In this document: positions 35,649 to 43,936 of the stretch, piece after piece
Layout: the number at the start of each line of letters is the position of its first letter
Numbering within the stretch: the first letter of the stretch is position 1
Assembly: GCF_009830125.1 (NCBI RefSeq)
Contig: NZ_WUPT01000002.1
Location: 310,001-374,000 of the forward strand
From: Kangsaoukella pontilimi
GTDB taxonomy: Bacteria > Pseudomonadota > Alphaproteobacteria > Rhodobacterales > Rhodobacteraceae
Direction: 5' to 3'
Length of the DNA: 64,000 nucleotides
Notes under the pieces: generated by a model
The model's database searches: none
Told to the model about the DNA's origin: nothing
The model's input: only the letters and a program-made list of their open reading frames with translations
Program-made: the position numbers and the translations under genes

Positions 35649-36730
35649 GCAGCGGCCTCCCGCCCGAACTTCACGCGGAAATGGGTCAGCACGTCGAACG
35701 CCAGAAGGAAGAACAGCAGCATCCCCTGGAACGCCTGTATCGCGGCGGATGGCAGGCCGAGGGACGATTGCGCCGCTTCGCCGCCGATATAGGTCAGCGC
35801 CATCAGAAGACCGGCAAGAAGAATCCCGATGGGATGCAGCCGTCCGAGGAAGGCGACGATGATCGCGGTAAAGCCGTAGCCTACGTTGAAGTCGATGCTG
35901 ATCTGGCCGGCGGGGCCTGCGACCTCGAAGAGACCGGCAAGCCCTGCCAGCGCGCCTGAAAGGCCAAGGCAGAACAGGATCAGCCGGTTGGGGTTCACAC
36001 CCGCGAAGCGTGCGGCGCGGGGGCTTTCGCCGGTCAGGCGGATGTTGAAGCCCATGATGTGCCGGCTGAGAAGGATATAAGCGAAGATCACGGCGATCAG
36101 AGCGGCCACCACGCCCCAGTGCATGCCGGTGCCTGCGATCAGCTCGTTATTCGCGGCGCTTTCGTACTGGCGAAGGTTGCGTGACCCCGGAAAGCCCGCG
36201 CCCTCGGGGTTCCGGAGAAGGCCGAGCGACATGGACGCAAGGATTTGCTCGGCCACGTAGACCAGTAGCAGCGACACGAGGATCTCGTTGGTGTTGAAGC
36301 GTGTCTTCAGGATGCCGGGGATCATCGCCCAAAGGAAACCGCCGACCGCGCCGCCAAGGATCATCAGCGGGAAGATCAGCCAGCGCGCCTCCATCGGGTA
36401 GAAGGCAAGGCCCACGGCAGCACCGCAAATTGCGCCCATGATATACTGACCTTCGGCGCCGATGTTCCAGATGCCCGCCCGGAAGCCGAGCGCGAGCCCG
36501 ATGGCGATCAGGATCAGCGGTCCGGCCTTCACCAGAAGCTGGCCCCGGTAGTAGAAGGCGAACTCTCCAAAGAGCGGGTCCCAGAAGATGGTGCGGATCG
36601 CCTCCACAGGGTCTTTGCCGAGTGCGGCGAACATCAGACCGCCCGCGATCATCGTGGCGATGACGGCAACCAGCGGCGTCAGGTAGGACCATGTCCGCGA
36701 CGGGGCCGCGCGTTTTTCCAGCCGGATCAT
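35645..36730 (-). CDS. ABC transporter permease (first, YufP/NupP-like)
   Basis: A 361-residue permease of the same family as its partner. IGLALGFRAGIWNIGAEGQYIMGAICGAA is the conserved N-terminal signature, TGESPRAARFAGVNPNRLI the cytoplasmic loop that contacts the ATPase. About nine helices. The ATG overlaps the ATPase stop (ATGA). Together with the ATPase, the second permease and the BMP protein it forms a complete importer. Confidence 0.93.
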   Translation of the reverse strand: MIRLEKRAAPSRTWSYLTPLVAVIATMIAGGLMFAALGKDPVEAIRTIFWDPLFGEFAFYYRGQLLVKAGPLILIAIGLALGFRAGIWNIGAEGQYIMGAICGAAVGLAFYPMEARWLIFPLMILGGAVGGFLWAMIPGILKTRFNTNEILVSLLLVYVAEQILASMSLGLLRNPEGAGFPGSRNLRQYESAANNELIAGTGMHWGVVAALIAVIFAYILLSRHIMGFNIRLTGESPRAARFAGVNPNRLILFCLGLSGALAGLAGLFEVAGPAGQISIDFNVGYGFTAIIVAFLGRLHPIGILLAGLLMALTYIGGEAAQSSLGLPSAAIQAFQGMLLFFLLAFDVLTHFRVKFGREAAA

Positions 36731-38265
36731 ATCGCGGTCTCCTCGCCCACATGGGCGACTTCCATGCCATGCGCGCCGCCCAGCATCAGGCCGATCTGCT
36801 CCAGCGTCAGTCCGCGCGCATCCACGGGCGCGGAAAGACGGCCCTCGTTGAGCGCGGCAAAGCGGTCGGAGATCTCCATGATCTCGTCCAGGTCCTGGCT
36901 GATGACGATGACAGCCGCACCCTCGGCGGCAAGATCGAGAAGTGCCTGACGGATAGCCGCCGCCGCCGAGGCATCGACGCCCCAGGTCGGCTGATTGACC
37001 ACCAGCACTTTCGGCTTCTGCAGGATTTCCCGCCCGATGACGAATTTCTGAAGGTTGCCACCGGACAGTGCTCCGGCGGCATTGCCGGGGCCGGGTGTTC
37101 TGACGTCGAAGTCCCGAATGACCTCTTCGGCATAGGCGCGGGCGCCCTGCCAATCGAGGAAGCCGTTTCTGACCAGCCCCTTGCGGGTATGGGCCGTCAG
37201 CGCAGCGTTCTCGGTCAGGCTCATATTCGGCGCGGCGGCGTGGCCTAACCGTTCCTCTGGTGCCGCCAACAGGCCCAGCTTGCGGCGCGCGTTCGGGCCA
37301 AGGTGGCCCACCGGCGCCCCGCCGAGAAGGATCGCATCGCGCGGTGCGCGCAGTTCGCCCGAAAGCGCGCCGAGAAGTTCGTCCTGTCCGTTGCCAGCCA
37401 CGCCGCCGATCCCCAGAACCTCGCCTTCGCGCACCTCGATCGAGATATCCTTGAGCGACGTCCCGAAGGGCGAGGCCGAGCGCAGGTTGAGCCCCTTTAT
37501 GGACAGGGCGACATCGCCCATCGCGTGGCTTCGCGCCGTTGGTGTTCTGAGTTCCGCCCCCACCATCATTTCCGCGAGTTCCCGCGCCGAACGTTCGCGC
37601 GGGTCGCAGGTGGCCACAACCTTGCCCAGCCTCAGGATCGTCGCCCCGTCACAAAGCGCGCGGATCTCTTCCAGCTTGTGGCTGATATAGAGGATTGAAG
37701 TCCCTTCGGATTGCAGCTTGCGCAGCGTCTCGAACAGGATCTCGACCTCCTGCGGGGTCAGGACGCTTGTGGGTTCGTCCATAATCAGAAGCTTGGGGTC
37801 CTGCAGCAGACAGCGCACGATCTCGACCCGCTGGCGCTCGCCCGCGGACAGGTCGCCCACAAGACGCGTCGGGTCGAGCGGCAGGCCGTAGGTCTCGCTG
37901 ACGTCGCGGATCTGGCTGGCGAGCGCCCGCATCGGCGGCGGGTTTTCCATGCCGAGCGCTACGTTCTCGGCCACGTCCAGCGCCTCGAACAGCGAGAAAT
38001 GCTGGAAGACCATCGCGACGCCGGTTGCGCGCGCCTCGTTGGGGCTGCCGGGGGCATAGGGGGTGCCGGCGAAGGTCATCTGACCTGCATCGGGCTTGAC
38101 CAGACCGTAGATCATCTTGACCAGTGTGGACTTGCCAGCGCCGTTCTCGCCCAGAAGCGCGTGGACCTCGCCGCGACCCACGCTGAATGACACGCCGTCA
38201 TTGGCGACCACGCCCGGGTAGGCCTTGGTCAGGCCGTCGATCCCGATCAGGTCGGGCCGGCTCAC
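36727..38265 (-). CDS. ABC transporter ATPase, double-domain sugar/nucleoside type
   Basis: A 512-residue cytoplasmic protein with two nucleotide-binding domains. Domain 1 has Walker A LLGENGAGKSTLVKM, signature LSAGERQRVEIVRC and Walker B LLIMDEPTSVL. Domain 2 is partly degenerate as in this class: GVAGNGQDELLGAL for Walker A and LSGGNLQKFVIGRE for the signature. Start is GTG 38265, whose GTGA overlaps the xdhC stop; no ATG in the frame fits the domain start. This couples transporter translation to xdhC. Confidence 0.93.
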   Translation of the reverse strand: MSRPDLIGIDGLTKAYPGVVANDGVSFSVGRGEVHALLGENGAGKSTLVKMIYGLVKPDAGQMTFAGTPYAPGSPNEARATGVAMVFQHFSLFEALDVAENVALGMENPPPMRALASQIRDVSETYGLPLDPTRLVGDLSAGERQRVEIVRCLLQDPKLLIMDEPTSVLTPQEVEILFETLRKLQSEGTSILYISHKLEEIRALCDGATILRLGKVVATCDPRERSARELAEMMVGAELRTPTARSHAMGDVALSIKGLNLRSASPFGTSLKDISIEVREGEVLGIGGVAGNGQDELLGALSGELRAPRDAILLGGAPVGHLGPNARRKLGLLAAPEERLGHAAAPNMSLTENAALTAHTRKGLVRNGFLDWQGARAYAEEVIRDFDVRTPGPGNAAGALSGGNLQKFVIGREILQKPKVLVVNQPTWGVDASAAAAIRQALLDLAAEGAAVIVISQDLDEIMEISDRFAALNEGRLSAPVDARGLTLEQIGLMLGGAHGMEVAHVGEETAI

Positions 38266-39209
38266 GCCTGTTTTCCGATCATCGCGGTGTCCCCTTGTCC
38301 CCGCGCCAGTATCTCCGCCCCGACGCCGAGCGCAATCTCTTGCGGGTGTTTGCCCAAGAACGGGTCGCCGATGGGACAGATCATGCGGTCGATTTGAGCA
38401 GGCGTATGCCCGAGTGCCGCCAGACGCGACCGGAATCGCGCGCGCTTCGTGTCCGAGCCGATCAGGCCGAGGAACGCGAAAGGACGGCCAAGAACGCGAT
38501 GGCAGATCTCCAGGTCGAGCGCATGGGAGTATGTCAGCACATAATGCTCGGCATGGGAGGGGGCGAGTGGCACAAGGTCGGCGGGGTTGGCGGCGGTGAG
38601 TGTCTGGATGCCATGCGGAACGGTGTCGGGAAACCGGTCCTCGCCGCTGTCGGCCCAGGTCAGGGACAGTGCCGGCAAGGGGGCCAGAACATTTACCAGC
38701 GCGCGCCCGACATGACCCGCGCCCCATATCCAGATCGCGCGCTCGGGCCGTGCGACCGGCTCGACGATCCAGCCGTCGATCAGCCGTGTCGTGACGTTCC
38801 GCCGCCCGCTCCGCGCTTCAGACAAGAGGCGGGTAACGGTCAGCGGTCGCTCCGCGCTTCCGCCGGGGGCGGGCCGGGCAATGATGTCGCCCTCGCTGAT
38901 GTCATTCAGCCGCGTTTCGCTCCAGACCTCGGTCAGGAGCGTGACTGCCCCGCCGCAGCACTGCCCAAGCGCGGGACCAAGCGGATGCCGCTCCACCTGG
39001 TCTTTCCCTGCGGCCAGCACCTTCCGCGCATTCTCTATCGCGGCGAATTCCAGCGCTCCGCCGCCGATGGTGCCTTCGGTCCAATCCGGCCCGACCAGCA
39101 TGGAAGTCCCCGCACTGCGCGGTACCGAGCCGCGCGTCTCGACGACCAAGATGCGGGCGACCGGACCTTCTGCCACCGCTCGGGCGATATCGTCGCGGTC
39201 GAAGCTCAC
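38262..39209 (-). CDS. xdhC: Xanthine dehydrogenase accessory protein XdhC
   Basis: A 315-residue protein that binds molybdenum cofactor, protects it and helps insert the sulfurated form into XdhB. Family marks are VETRGSVPRSAGTSMLV, GTIGGGALEFAAI, HPLGPALGQCCGG and the Rossmann-like IWIWGAGHVGRALVNVL. GTG 39209 is chosen because its GTGA overlaps the xdhB stop; TTG 39215 is possible. The following ATPase gene starts in the same way, so the two enzymes and the transporter are physically one operon. Confidence 0.93.
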   Translation of the reverse strand: MSFDRDDIARAVAEGPVARILVVETRGSVPRSAGTSMLVGPDWTEGTIGGGALEFAAIENARKVLAAGKDQVERHPLGPALGQCCGGAVTLLTEVWSETRLNDISEGDIIARPAPGGSAERPLTVTRLLSEARSGRRNVTTRLIDGWIVEPVARPERAIWIWGAGHVGRALVNVLAPLPALSLTWADSGEDRFPDTVPHGIQTLTAANPADLVPLAPSHAEHYVLTYSHALDLEICHRVLGRPFAFLGLIGSDTKRARFRSRLAALGHTPAQIDRMICPIGDPFLGKHPQEIALGVGAEILARGQGDTAMIGKQA

Positions 39210-41518
39210 GTGCAAACCCGTTCGACCGCCCGCAGTACCTGCTCCGCCGTCGCCGGCGCATCAAGGTCGGGATAGGCCTTGCCGCACGAGGCCACAGCAT
39301 CGCTCAGTGCCATCAGCGCCGAAATGCCCAGCATCAGGGGCGGCTCGCCCACCGCTTTCGAGCGATAGACCGTCTCTTCACGGTTCGCCCCATCCCAGAG
39401 CGCGACGTTCAGGATATCGGGCCGGTCGGAACAGGCGGGTATCTTGTAGGTCGAGGGCGCGTGGGTCCTGAGCCGGCCCTTGCCGTCCCAGACCAGCTCT
39501 TCCGTTGTCAGCCAGCCCGCTCCCTGCACATAACCGCCCTCGATCTGGCCGATATCCAGCGCCGGGTTCAGGGACGCGCCGCAGTCGTGGAGGATATCGG
39601 TGCGGAGGATACGGTTCTCGCCGGTCAGCGTGTCGATGGCGACCTCGGTCACGGCCACGCCATAGGCAAAGTAGAAGAATGGCCGCCCTTCGCCCTTTAT
39701 CCGGTCCCAGACGATCTTGGGCGTGGCGTAAAAGCCTGTCGACGACAGGCTCACCCGCGCCATGTAGGCGTCGCGCACCACCTCGTCGAAACTCAGCGCC
39801 TCGCCCCCGACCAGCACTTTGCCACCTTCGAAGCGTACCTCCTCGGGCCGCGCCTGCGCGCGCTCGGCGACGAAGACGGCCAGCCTCTCGCGTATCGTGT
39901 CGCAGGCGGCCTGCACGGCCATCCCGTTCAGGTCCGAGCCGGACGAAGCCGCCGTGGCCGACGTGTTCGGCACCTTGCCGGTGTCTGTTGCGGTGATCTT
40001 GACCCGCTCGATCCCGATCCCGAACCGCGACGCCGCCACCTGCGCCACCTTCTGGAACAGGCCCTGTCCCATCTCGGTGCCGCCGTGGTTCATGTGGATC
40101 GACCCGTCCTGATACACGTGGACCAGTGCGCCCGCCTGATTCAGATGGGTCAGCGTGAAGCTGATTCCGAATTTCACCGGTGTCAGCGCAATGCCCTTTT
40201 TCAGCACATCGTTCCGGGCATTCCACTCGGCCACCGCCGCGCGGCGCGCGCGATAGTCCGAAGTCTCCACAAGGCGCTCGGTCATCTCGTGGAGGATGAA
40301 ATCCTCGACCGGCATGTGGTAATGCGTCGTCTGCGTCTTCGCCTGTTCCGAAATATCCCCGCCGGAGGCGCCGGCCAGAGGCCGGTAGTAATTCGCCCGC
40401 CGGACGTCCAGCGGATCGCGCCGGACGGCATGCGCGACGTGGTCCAGCACCCGTTCGATCCCGACCATGCCCTGCGGCCCGCCGAAGCCGCGAAAGGCTG
40501 TGGCGGATTGGGTGTTGGTCTTCAATCGGTGCGATTCCACCCGCATGTTCGGAATGAAATAGGCGTTGTCCGCATGGAGCATCGCCCGATCCGCCACCGG
40601 CAGGCTCAGGTCCATCGACCATCCGCAGCGGCAGAGTTGCAGGAATTCGATCCCCGCGATCCGCCCTTCGCCGTTAAAGCCCACGCGGTAATCGATCCGG
40701 AAATCGTGCCGCTTGCCGGTGATCGTCATGTCGTCGTCGCGGTCATAACGCATCGTGGCGGGACGGCCTGTCAGCCGCGCGGCCAGCGCGCATGCGATGG
40801 CGAGGCTGTTGCCCTGGCTCTCCTTGCCGCCAAAGCCTCCGCCCATGCGCCTGACTTCGCAGCGGACCGCGTGCATCGGAAGGTGGAGCGCATGGGCCAC
40901 CTTGTGCTGAATTTCGGTCGGGTGCTGGGACGAGGAATAGACCAGCATGTCGCCCGCTTCCTGTGGCAGGGCGGCGGCGGCCTGACCTTCCAGATAGAAA
41001 TGCTCCTGCCCGCCGATCTCGATCGAGCCTGTCAGGCTGTGGGGCGCCGTCGTTATGGCTTCCGCCGCGTCTCCTCGGGTGTAGATTCGCGGTCCTTCTT
41101 CGAAGCGGCTTCCGGCCTCCATTGCCTCCTCGATGCTCAGGATCGCGGGAAGCTCTTCGATGTCGTAATCGGCCAGCGCCGCCGCGCGCCGCGCCAGAAG
41201 GTGGCTTTCGGCGATCACCAGAAAGACAGGTTGGCCCACGTACTGCACCGTATCGCCCGCCAGAAGCGGTTCGGGCGAGGGCGAGGGCGAAACGTCGATC
41301 TCGTGATCCAGATCGGCGGCAGTGATCACGGCCAGCACACCGTCGGCGGCGCGCACCTTGGTCAGATCAATCGAGCGAAGACGTCCATGCGCCACCGGCG
41401 CTGTTCCGAACGCCAGATGGACGGCGCCCTCGGGCAGGGGCAGGTCGTCGACGTAACGCGCCTGACCGGTGACGTGCAGCGCGGCGCTGTCATGGGGCAG
41501 CGGTTTTGCGACGGTCAT
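39206..41518 (-). CDS. xdhB: Xanthine dehydrogenase, molybdenum-binding subunit
   Basis: A 770-residue catalytic subunit oxidising hypoxanthine to xanthine and urate. Molybdopterin-binding motifs: [10 protein letters not shown] (227-236), [11 protein letters not shown] (341-351), [12 protein letters not shown], and the C-terminal [11 protein letters not shown] with the catalytic Glu. Residues about 382-397 ([15 protein letters not shown]) fall where related enzymes go from NYY to the TxYHMPVED segment, and are encoded by a copy of the dispersed repeat found elsewhere between genes. The gene overlaps xdhA and xdhC by four bases each. Confidence 0.95.
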   Translation of the reverse strand: MTVAKPLPHDSAALHVTGQARYVDDLPLPEGAVHLAFGTAPVAHGRLRSIDLTKVRAADGVLAVITAADLDHEIDVSPSPSPEPLLAGDTVQYVGQPVFLVIAESHLLARRAAALADYDIEELPAILSIEEAMEAGSRFEEGPRIYTRGDAAEAITTAPHSLTGSIEIGGQEHFYLEGQAAAALPQEAGDMLVYSSSQHPTEIQHKVAHALHLPMHAVRCEVRRMGGGFGGKESQGNSLAIACALAARLTGRPATMRYDRDDDMTITGKRHDFRIDYRVGFNGEGRIAGIEFLQLCRCGWSMDLSLPVADRAMLHADNAYFIPNMRVESHRLKTNTQSATAFRGFGGPQGMVGIERVLDHVAHAVRRDPLDVRRANYYRPLAGASGGDISEQAKTQTTHYHMPVEDFILHEMTERLVETSDYRARRAAVAEWNARNDVLKKGIALTPVKFGISFTLTHLNQAGALVHVYQDGSIHMNHGGTEMGQGLFQKVAQVAASRFGIGIERVKITATDTGKVPNTSATAASSGSDLNGMAVQAACDTIRERLAVFVAERAQARPEEVRFEGGKVLVGGEALSFDEVVRDAYMARVSLSSTGFYATPKIVWDRIKGEGRPFFYFAYGVAVTEVAIDTLTGENRILRTDILHDCGASLNPALDIGQIEGGYVQGAGWLTTEELVWDGKGRLRTHAPSTYKIPACSDRPDILNVALWDGANREETVYRSKAVGEPPLMLGISALMALSDAVASCGKAYPDLDAPATAEQVLRAVERVCT
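40336..40369 (-). repeat. Dispersed repeat copy C, in frame inside xdhB
   Basis: On the minus strand the coding sequence reads GCCTCCGGCGGGGATATTTC then GGAACAGGCGAAGA. The first half matches copy D exactly up to GGGGAT and the second half matches copy B (AACAGGCGAAG). The reading frame through it is open and encodes about [11 protein letters not shown], in a surface-loop-like part of XdhB. Confidence 0.65.
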
Positions 41519-42870
41519 GGCGCGACCTCCAGCACCGAGACCGTCTCGCCGGAGAGATCGCGGAAATAACGGCGCAGCATGTTCCCGGCCGTTTTGAGGC
41601 GATAGTCGGCGCTGGCCCGCATGTCGCTGAGCGGGGTGAAATCCTCGCCCATCTTCGCGGCCGCTGCGACGATTGTCTCGGCTGTCCAGGGCTGACCCAA
41701 AAGCGCGGCCTCTACCGATGCGGCGCGTTTCGGGATGCCTGCCATGCCGCCAAAGGCGATTCGGGCCGATGTGACTGCGCCGTCCTCGACCGTCACGTTG
41801 AAGGCCCCGCAGACCGCCGAGATATCCTGATCGAACCGTTTCGACAGCTTGTAGACCCTGAGAGACGGTGCCTCGGCCGGGATCGTTACAGCCTCGACGA
41901 ACTCGCCTGGTGCGCGGTCCTGTTTGCCGTAGTCGAGGAAGAAGTCCTCAAGCGGAAGATCGCGCCGCGTGTCACCCTTCCTCAGGTGCAGCGTCGCGCC
42001 AAGAGCGATCAGCGCGGGCGGGTTGTCTCCGATGGGCGAGCCGTTGGCGATGTTCCCGCCGATGGTCGCCGCCTGCCGGACCTGATCCGAGCCATAGCGG
42101 CGGACCATTTCCGCATAGGACGGATAGCGCCCGCGGAGCATCGGCAGAAGCGCCGCCATTGTGACGCCGGCGCCGATCCGTATTTCGTCGCTTCCCGTCT
42201 CGATCCTCTGCAGGTCGCGACAACGGTGCAGGAAGGCGACCTTGTCCAGATCGCGGAACTGTTTCGTGACCCAGAGACCCACATCGGTCGCCCCGGCAAT
42301 CAGCGTGCCGTCGGGATTTGCCTCGTACCACGCCGCCAGCGCGTCAGCTGTTTCCGGCGCCTCGGGCAGGACGTCCACCCCGGGCGGCGTGTCGCGCATC
42401 CAGTCGGGCGCGGCGATCCCCTCGATCGCTTCGGCCGCGCGGACGATGGGCGCGTAACCGGTGCAGCGACAGAGGTTACCGGCCAGCGCGTCGTCATGGT
42501 CGGTTCTGCCGTTCAGGTGCGCGGTCGCCATAGAGACGATAAAGCCGGGGGTGCAGAACCCGCATTGCGAGCCGTGGGCCTCGACCATGGCGACCTGCGC
42601 GGGGTGCAGGCTGCCGCCCGGTCCGGCGATCCCCTCGACCGTGCGTAGTGCCTTGCCGTGCAACTGGGGCAGGAACAGGATGCAGGCATTCAGCGCCCTC
42701 GCGCCCCGGTCATCGGTCACCATCACCGTACATGCGCCGCAATCGCCCTCGTTGCAGCCTTCCTTCGTGCCCTTCAGGCCGCGCGTCTCGCGCAGCCAGT
42801 CGAGCAACGTCACCGTCGGCGCCGCTTCGATCGACACAGTTTCTCCGTTCAGAGAAAACGTGACTGTCAT
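41515..42870 (-). CDS. xdhA: Xanthine dehydrogenase, FeS/FAD subunit
   Basis: A 451-residue subunit carrying both [2Fe-2S] clusters and FAD. Cluster ligands are C39, C44, C47 and C63 ([11 protein letters not shown]) and C103, C106, C134 and C136 ([14 protein letters not shown]). The FAD domain shows [19 protein letters not shown] and [23 protein letters not shown] 42870 has AGGA upstream; a longer in-frame start is rejected. It is the first gene of the operon, and a GTTCA-N4-TGAAC palindrome lies 80 bases upstream. Confidence 0.95.
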   Translation of the reverse strand: MTVTFSLNGETVSIEAAPTVTLLDWLRETRGLKGTKEGCNEGDCGACTVMVTDDRGARALNACILFLPQLHGKALRTVEGIAGPGGSLHPAQVAMVEAHGSQCGFCTPGFIVSMATAHLNGRTDHDDALAGNLCRCTGYAPIVRAAEAIEGIAAPDWMRDTPPGVDVLPEAPETADALAAWYEANPDGTLIAGATDVGLWVTKQFRDLDKVAFLHRCRDLQRIETGSDEIRIGAGVTMAALLPMLRGRYPSYAEMVRRYGSDQVRQAATIGGNIANGSPIGDNPPALIALGATLHLRKGDTRRDLPLEDFFLDYGKQDRAPGEFVEAVTIPAEAPSLRVYKLSKRFDQDISAVCGAFNVTVEDGAVTSARIAFGGMAGIPKRAASVEAALLGQPWTAETIVAAAAKMGEDFTPLSDMRASADYRLKTAGNMLRRYFRDLSGETVSVLEVAP

Positions 42871-42949
42871 GTGAAATCCTGCCGCCTTACCCGAATTTGC
42901 GTATCGCAAGGCGCGTCGTCGATGCGGCGTAGAGGACGCGCCAGCCCTG

Positions 42950-42963
42950 GTTCAAAAGTGAAC
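42950..42963. promoter_or_regulatory. Short palindrome upstream of xdhA
   Basis: GTTCA-AAAG-TGAAC is a perfect inverted repeat in the 132-base gap between xdhA and the convergently placed SRPBCC stop. Its size and position suit a regulator operator near the xdh promoter. No regulator gene is next to the operon, so the binding protein is unknown. Confidence 0.45.
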
Positions 42964-43002
42964 AAAAGAGCGACCGGAATGGCAAGCGCAAACTTCTGGG
43001 TG

Positions 43003-43473
43003 TCAGGTCAGGCTGTCGGACAGCTCATCCAGTTGCCGGAACGTTGTTCCCCAGCCGTCGTAGAAGCCCATCTGCTCGTGCTTGGCGCTGGCCTCAGCCG
43101 AATTGTGGAGCGCGGTCGCCCGGTAGAGCGTGCCTCCGTCCTGCGGGATCAGTTCGGTGATCGCGGTCAGAAACGGCTGCCCGGCGGGGCGGAACCCTGC
43201 CGTCATGGCATCCGTCGTGACGAGGCGGCGTGCAGGCTCTACCTCGACCACACAGCCTTGAAGCGGCATGACGGTTCCATCGGGAAGCGTCATGGTCAGA
43301 TTTGCGGCGCCGCCCGGATGGAACTCGTAATGGACGTCGCTGACCTTCACGGGCTTCGGGGCGAACCATTGGGCGAACAGCTCGGGATCCGTCCAGCAAC
43401 GCCAGACCATTTCGGGTGAAGCCTTCATGAAGCGCTCGAGGCGCAGGTCCCTTTCGGGGTCGAAGGTCGTCAT
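43003..43473 (-). CDS. SRPBCC/AHSA1-family protein
   Basis: A 156-residue soluble protein of the START-like AHSA1 group: ERFMKASPEMVWRCWTDPEL and FAQWFAPKPVKV at the N-terminus, HPGGAANLTM in the middle, and the long C-terminal helix with EQMGFYDGWGTTFRQLDEL. Its ATG overlaps the ArsR stop (ATGA). Pairing of an ArsR-type repressor with an AHSA1 protein is common in bacteria; the hydrophobic ligand, if any, is unknown. Confidence 0.9.
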   Translation of the reverse strand: MTTFDPERDLRLERFMKASPEMVWRCWTDPELFAQWFAPKPVKVSDVHYEFHPGGAANLTMTLPDGTVMPLQGCVVEVEPARRLVTTDAMTAGFRPAGQPFLTAITELIPQDGGTLYRATALHNSAEASAKHEQMGFYDGWGTTFRQLDELSDSLT

Positions 43474-43814
43474 TCAGTCTCTTCCTGTTTGAGTGGCTCT
43501 TCCAGGCCTTCTGCCAGCGCGCCGAGGCGGTCCAGACGCGCCTCCCATATCCGGCGCTGCCGTCTCAGCCAGTCTTCGGCCTCGGCCAGCGGCCCCGCTT
43601 CGATGTGAACCGTGCGGATCCGGCCCTTTTTCTCGGATCGGACCAGCCCTGCATCTTCGAGAACCCGGAGGTGGCGAAGAAATGTCGGCAGCGCGATGTC
43701 ATGGGGCGCATGCAGCTCGGAGACAGGGGCGGATCCTCTGGTCAGCCGCTCGATGACAGCGCGGCGGGTGGGGTCGGAGAGGGCGGAAAAGAACCGGTCG
43801 ATTTGGTTAGTCAT
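43470..43814 (-). CDS. ArsR-family transcriptional regulator
   Basis: A 114-residue winged-helix repressor: FFSALSDPTRRAVIERLTRG, VSELHAPHDIALPTFLRHLRVLEDAGL (recognition helix region) and VRSEKKGRIRTVHIE (wing). It has no CxC metal site, so it senses something other than the classic metals. It is cotranscribed with the SRPBCC gene, and GTTAG half-sites overlap its own start, which suggests autoregulation. Confidence 0.92.
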   Translation of the reverse strand: MTNQIDRFFSALSDPTRRAVIERLTRGSAPVSELHAPHDIALPTFLRHLRVLEDAGLVRSEKKGRIRTVHIEAGPLAEAEDWLRRQRRIWEARLDRLGALAEGLEEPLKQEETE

Positions 43815-43858
43815 ATGGCTAACTATCTGCCTATAGGTGCGTTGTAAATATAGTTAGC
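43806..43858. promoter_or_regulatory. Probable ArsR operator region with GTTAG half-sites
   Basis: Three GTTAG-type half-sites occur between arsR and dnaE: GTTAGTCATATGGCTAAC (43806-43823, a near-perfect palindrome over the arsR start codon) and ATAGTTAGC (43850-43858), which mirrors GCTAACTAT (43818-43826). The stretch is also AT-rich, as expected for the arsR promoter. Autorepression by the ArsR protein is the simplest reading. Confidence 0.6.
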
Positions 43859-43936
43859 TGCTCTGCTAAGTTTTTTCTTCCGGGCAGGCCGGTTATGGCC
43901 TTTTCGAAGCCTCTGCCCACAACATAGAGTGGCGTC

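Noticed and set aside
39461-41569. 702-codon frame antisense to xdhB
   Set aside because: Shadow of xdhB, which has full cofactor motifs.
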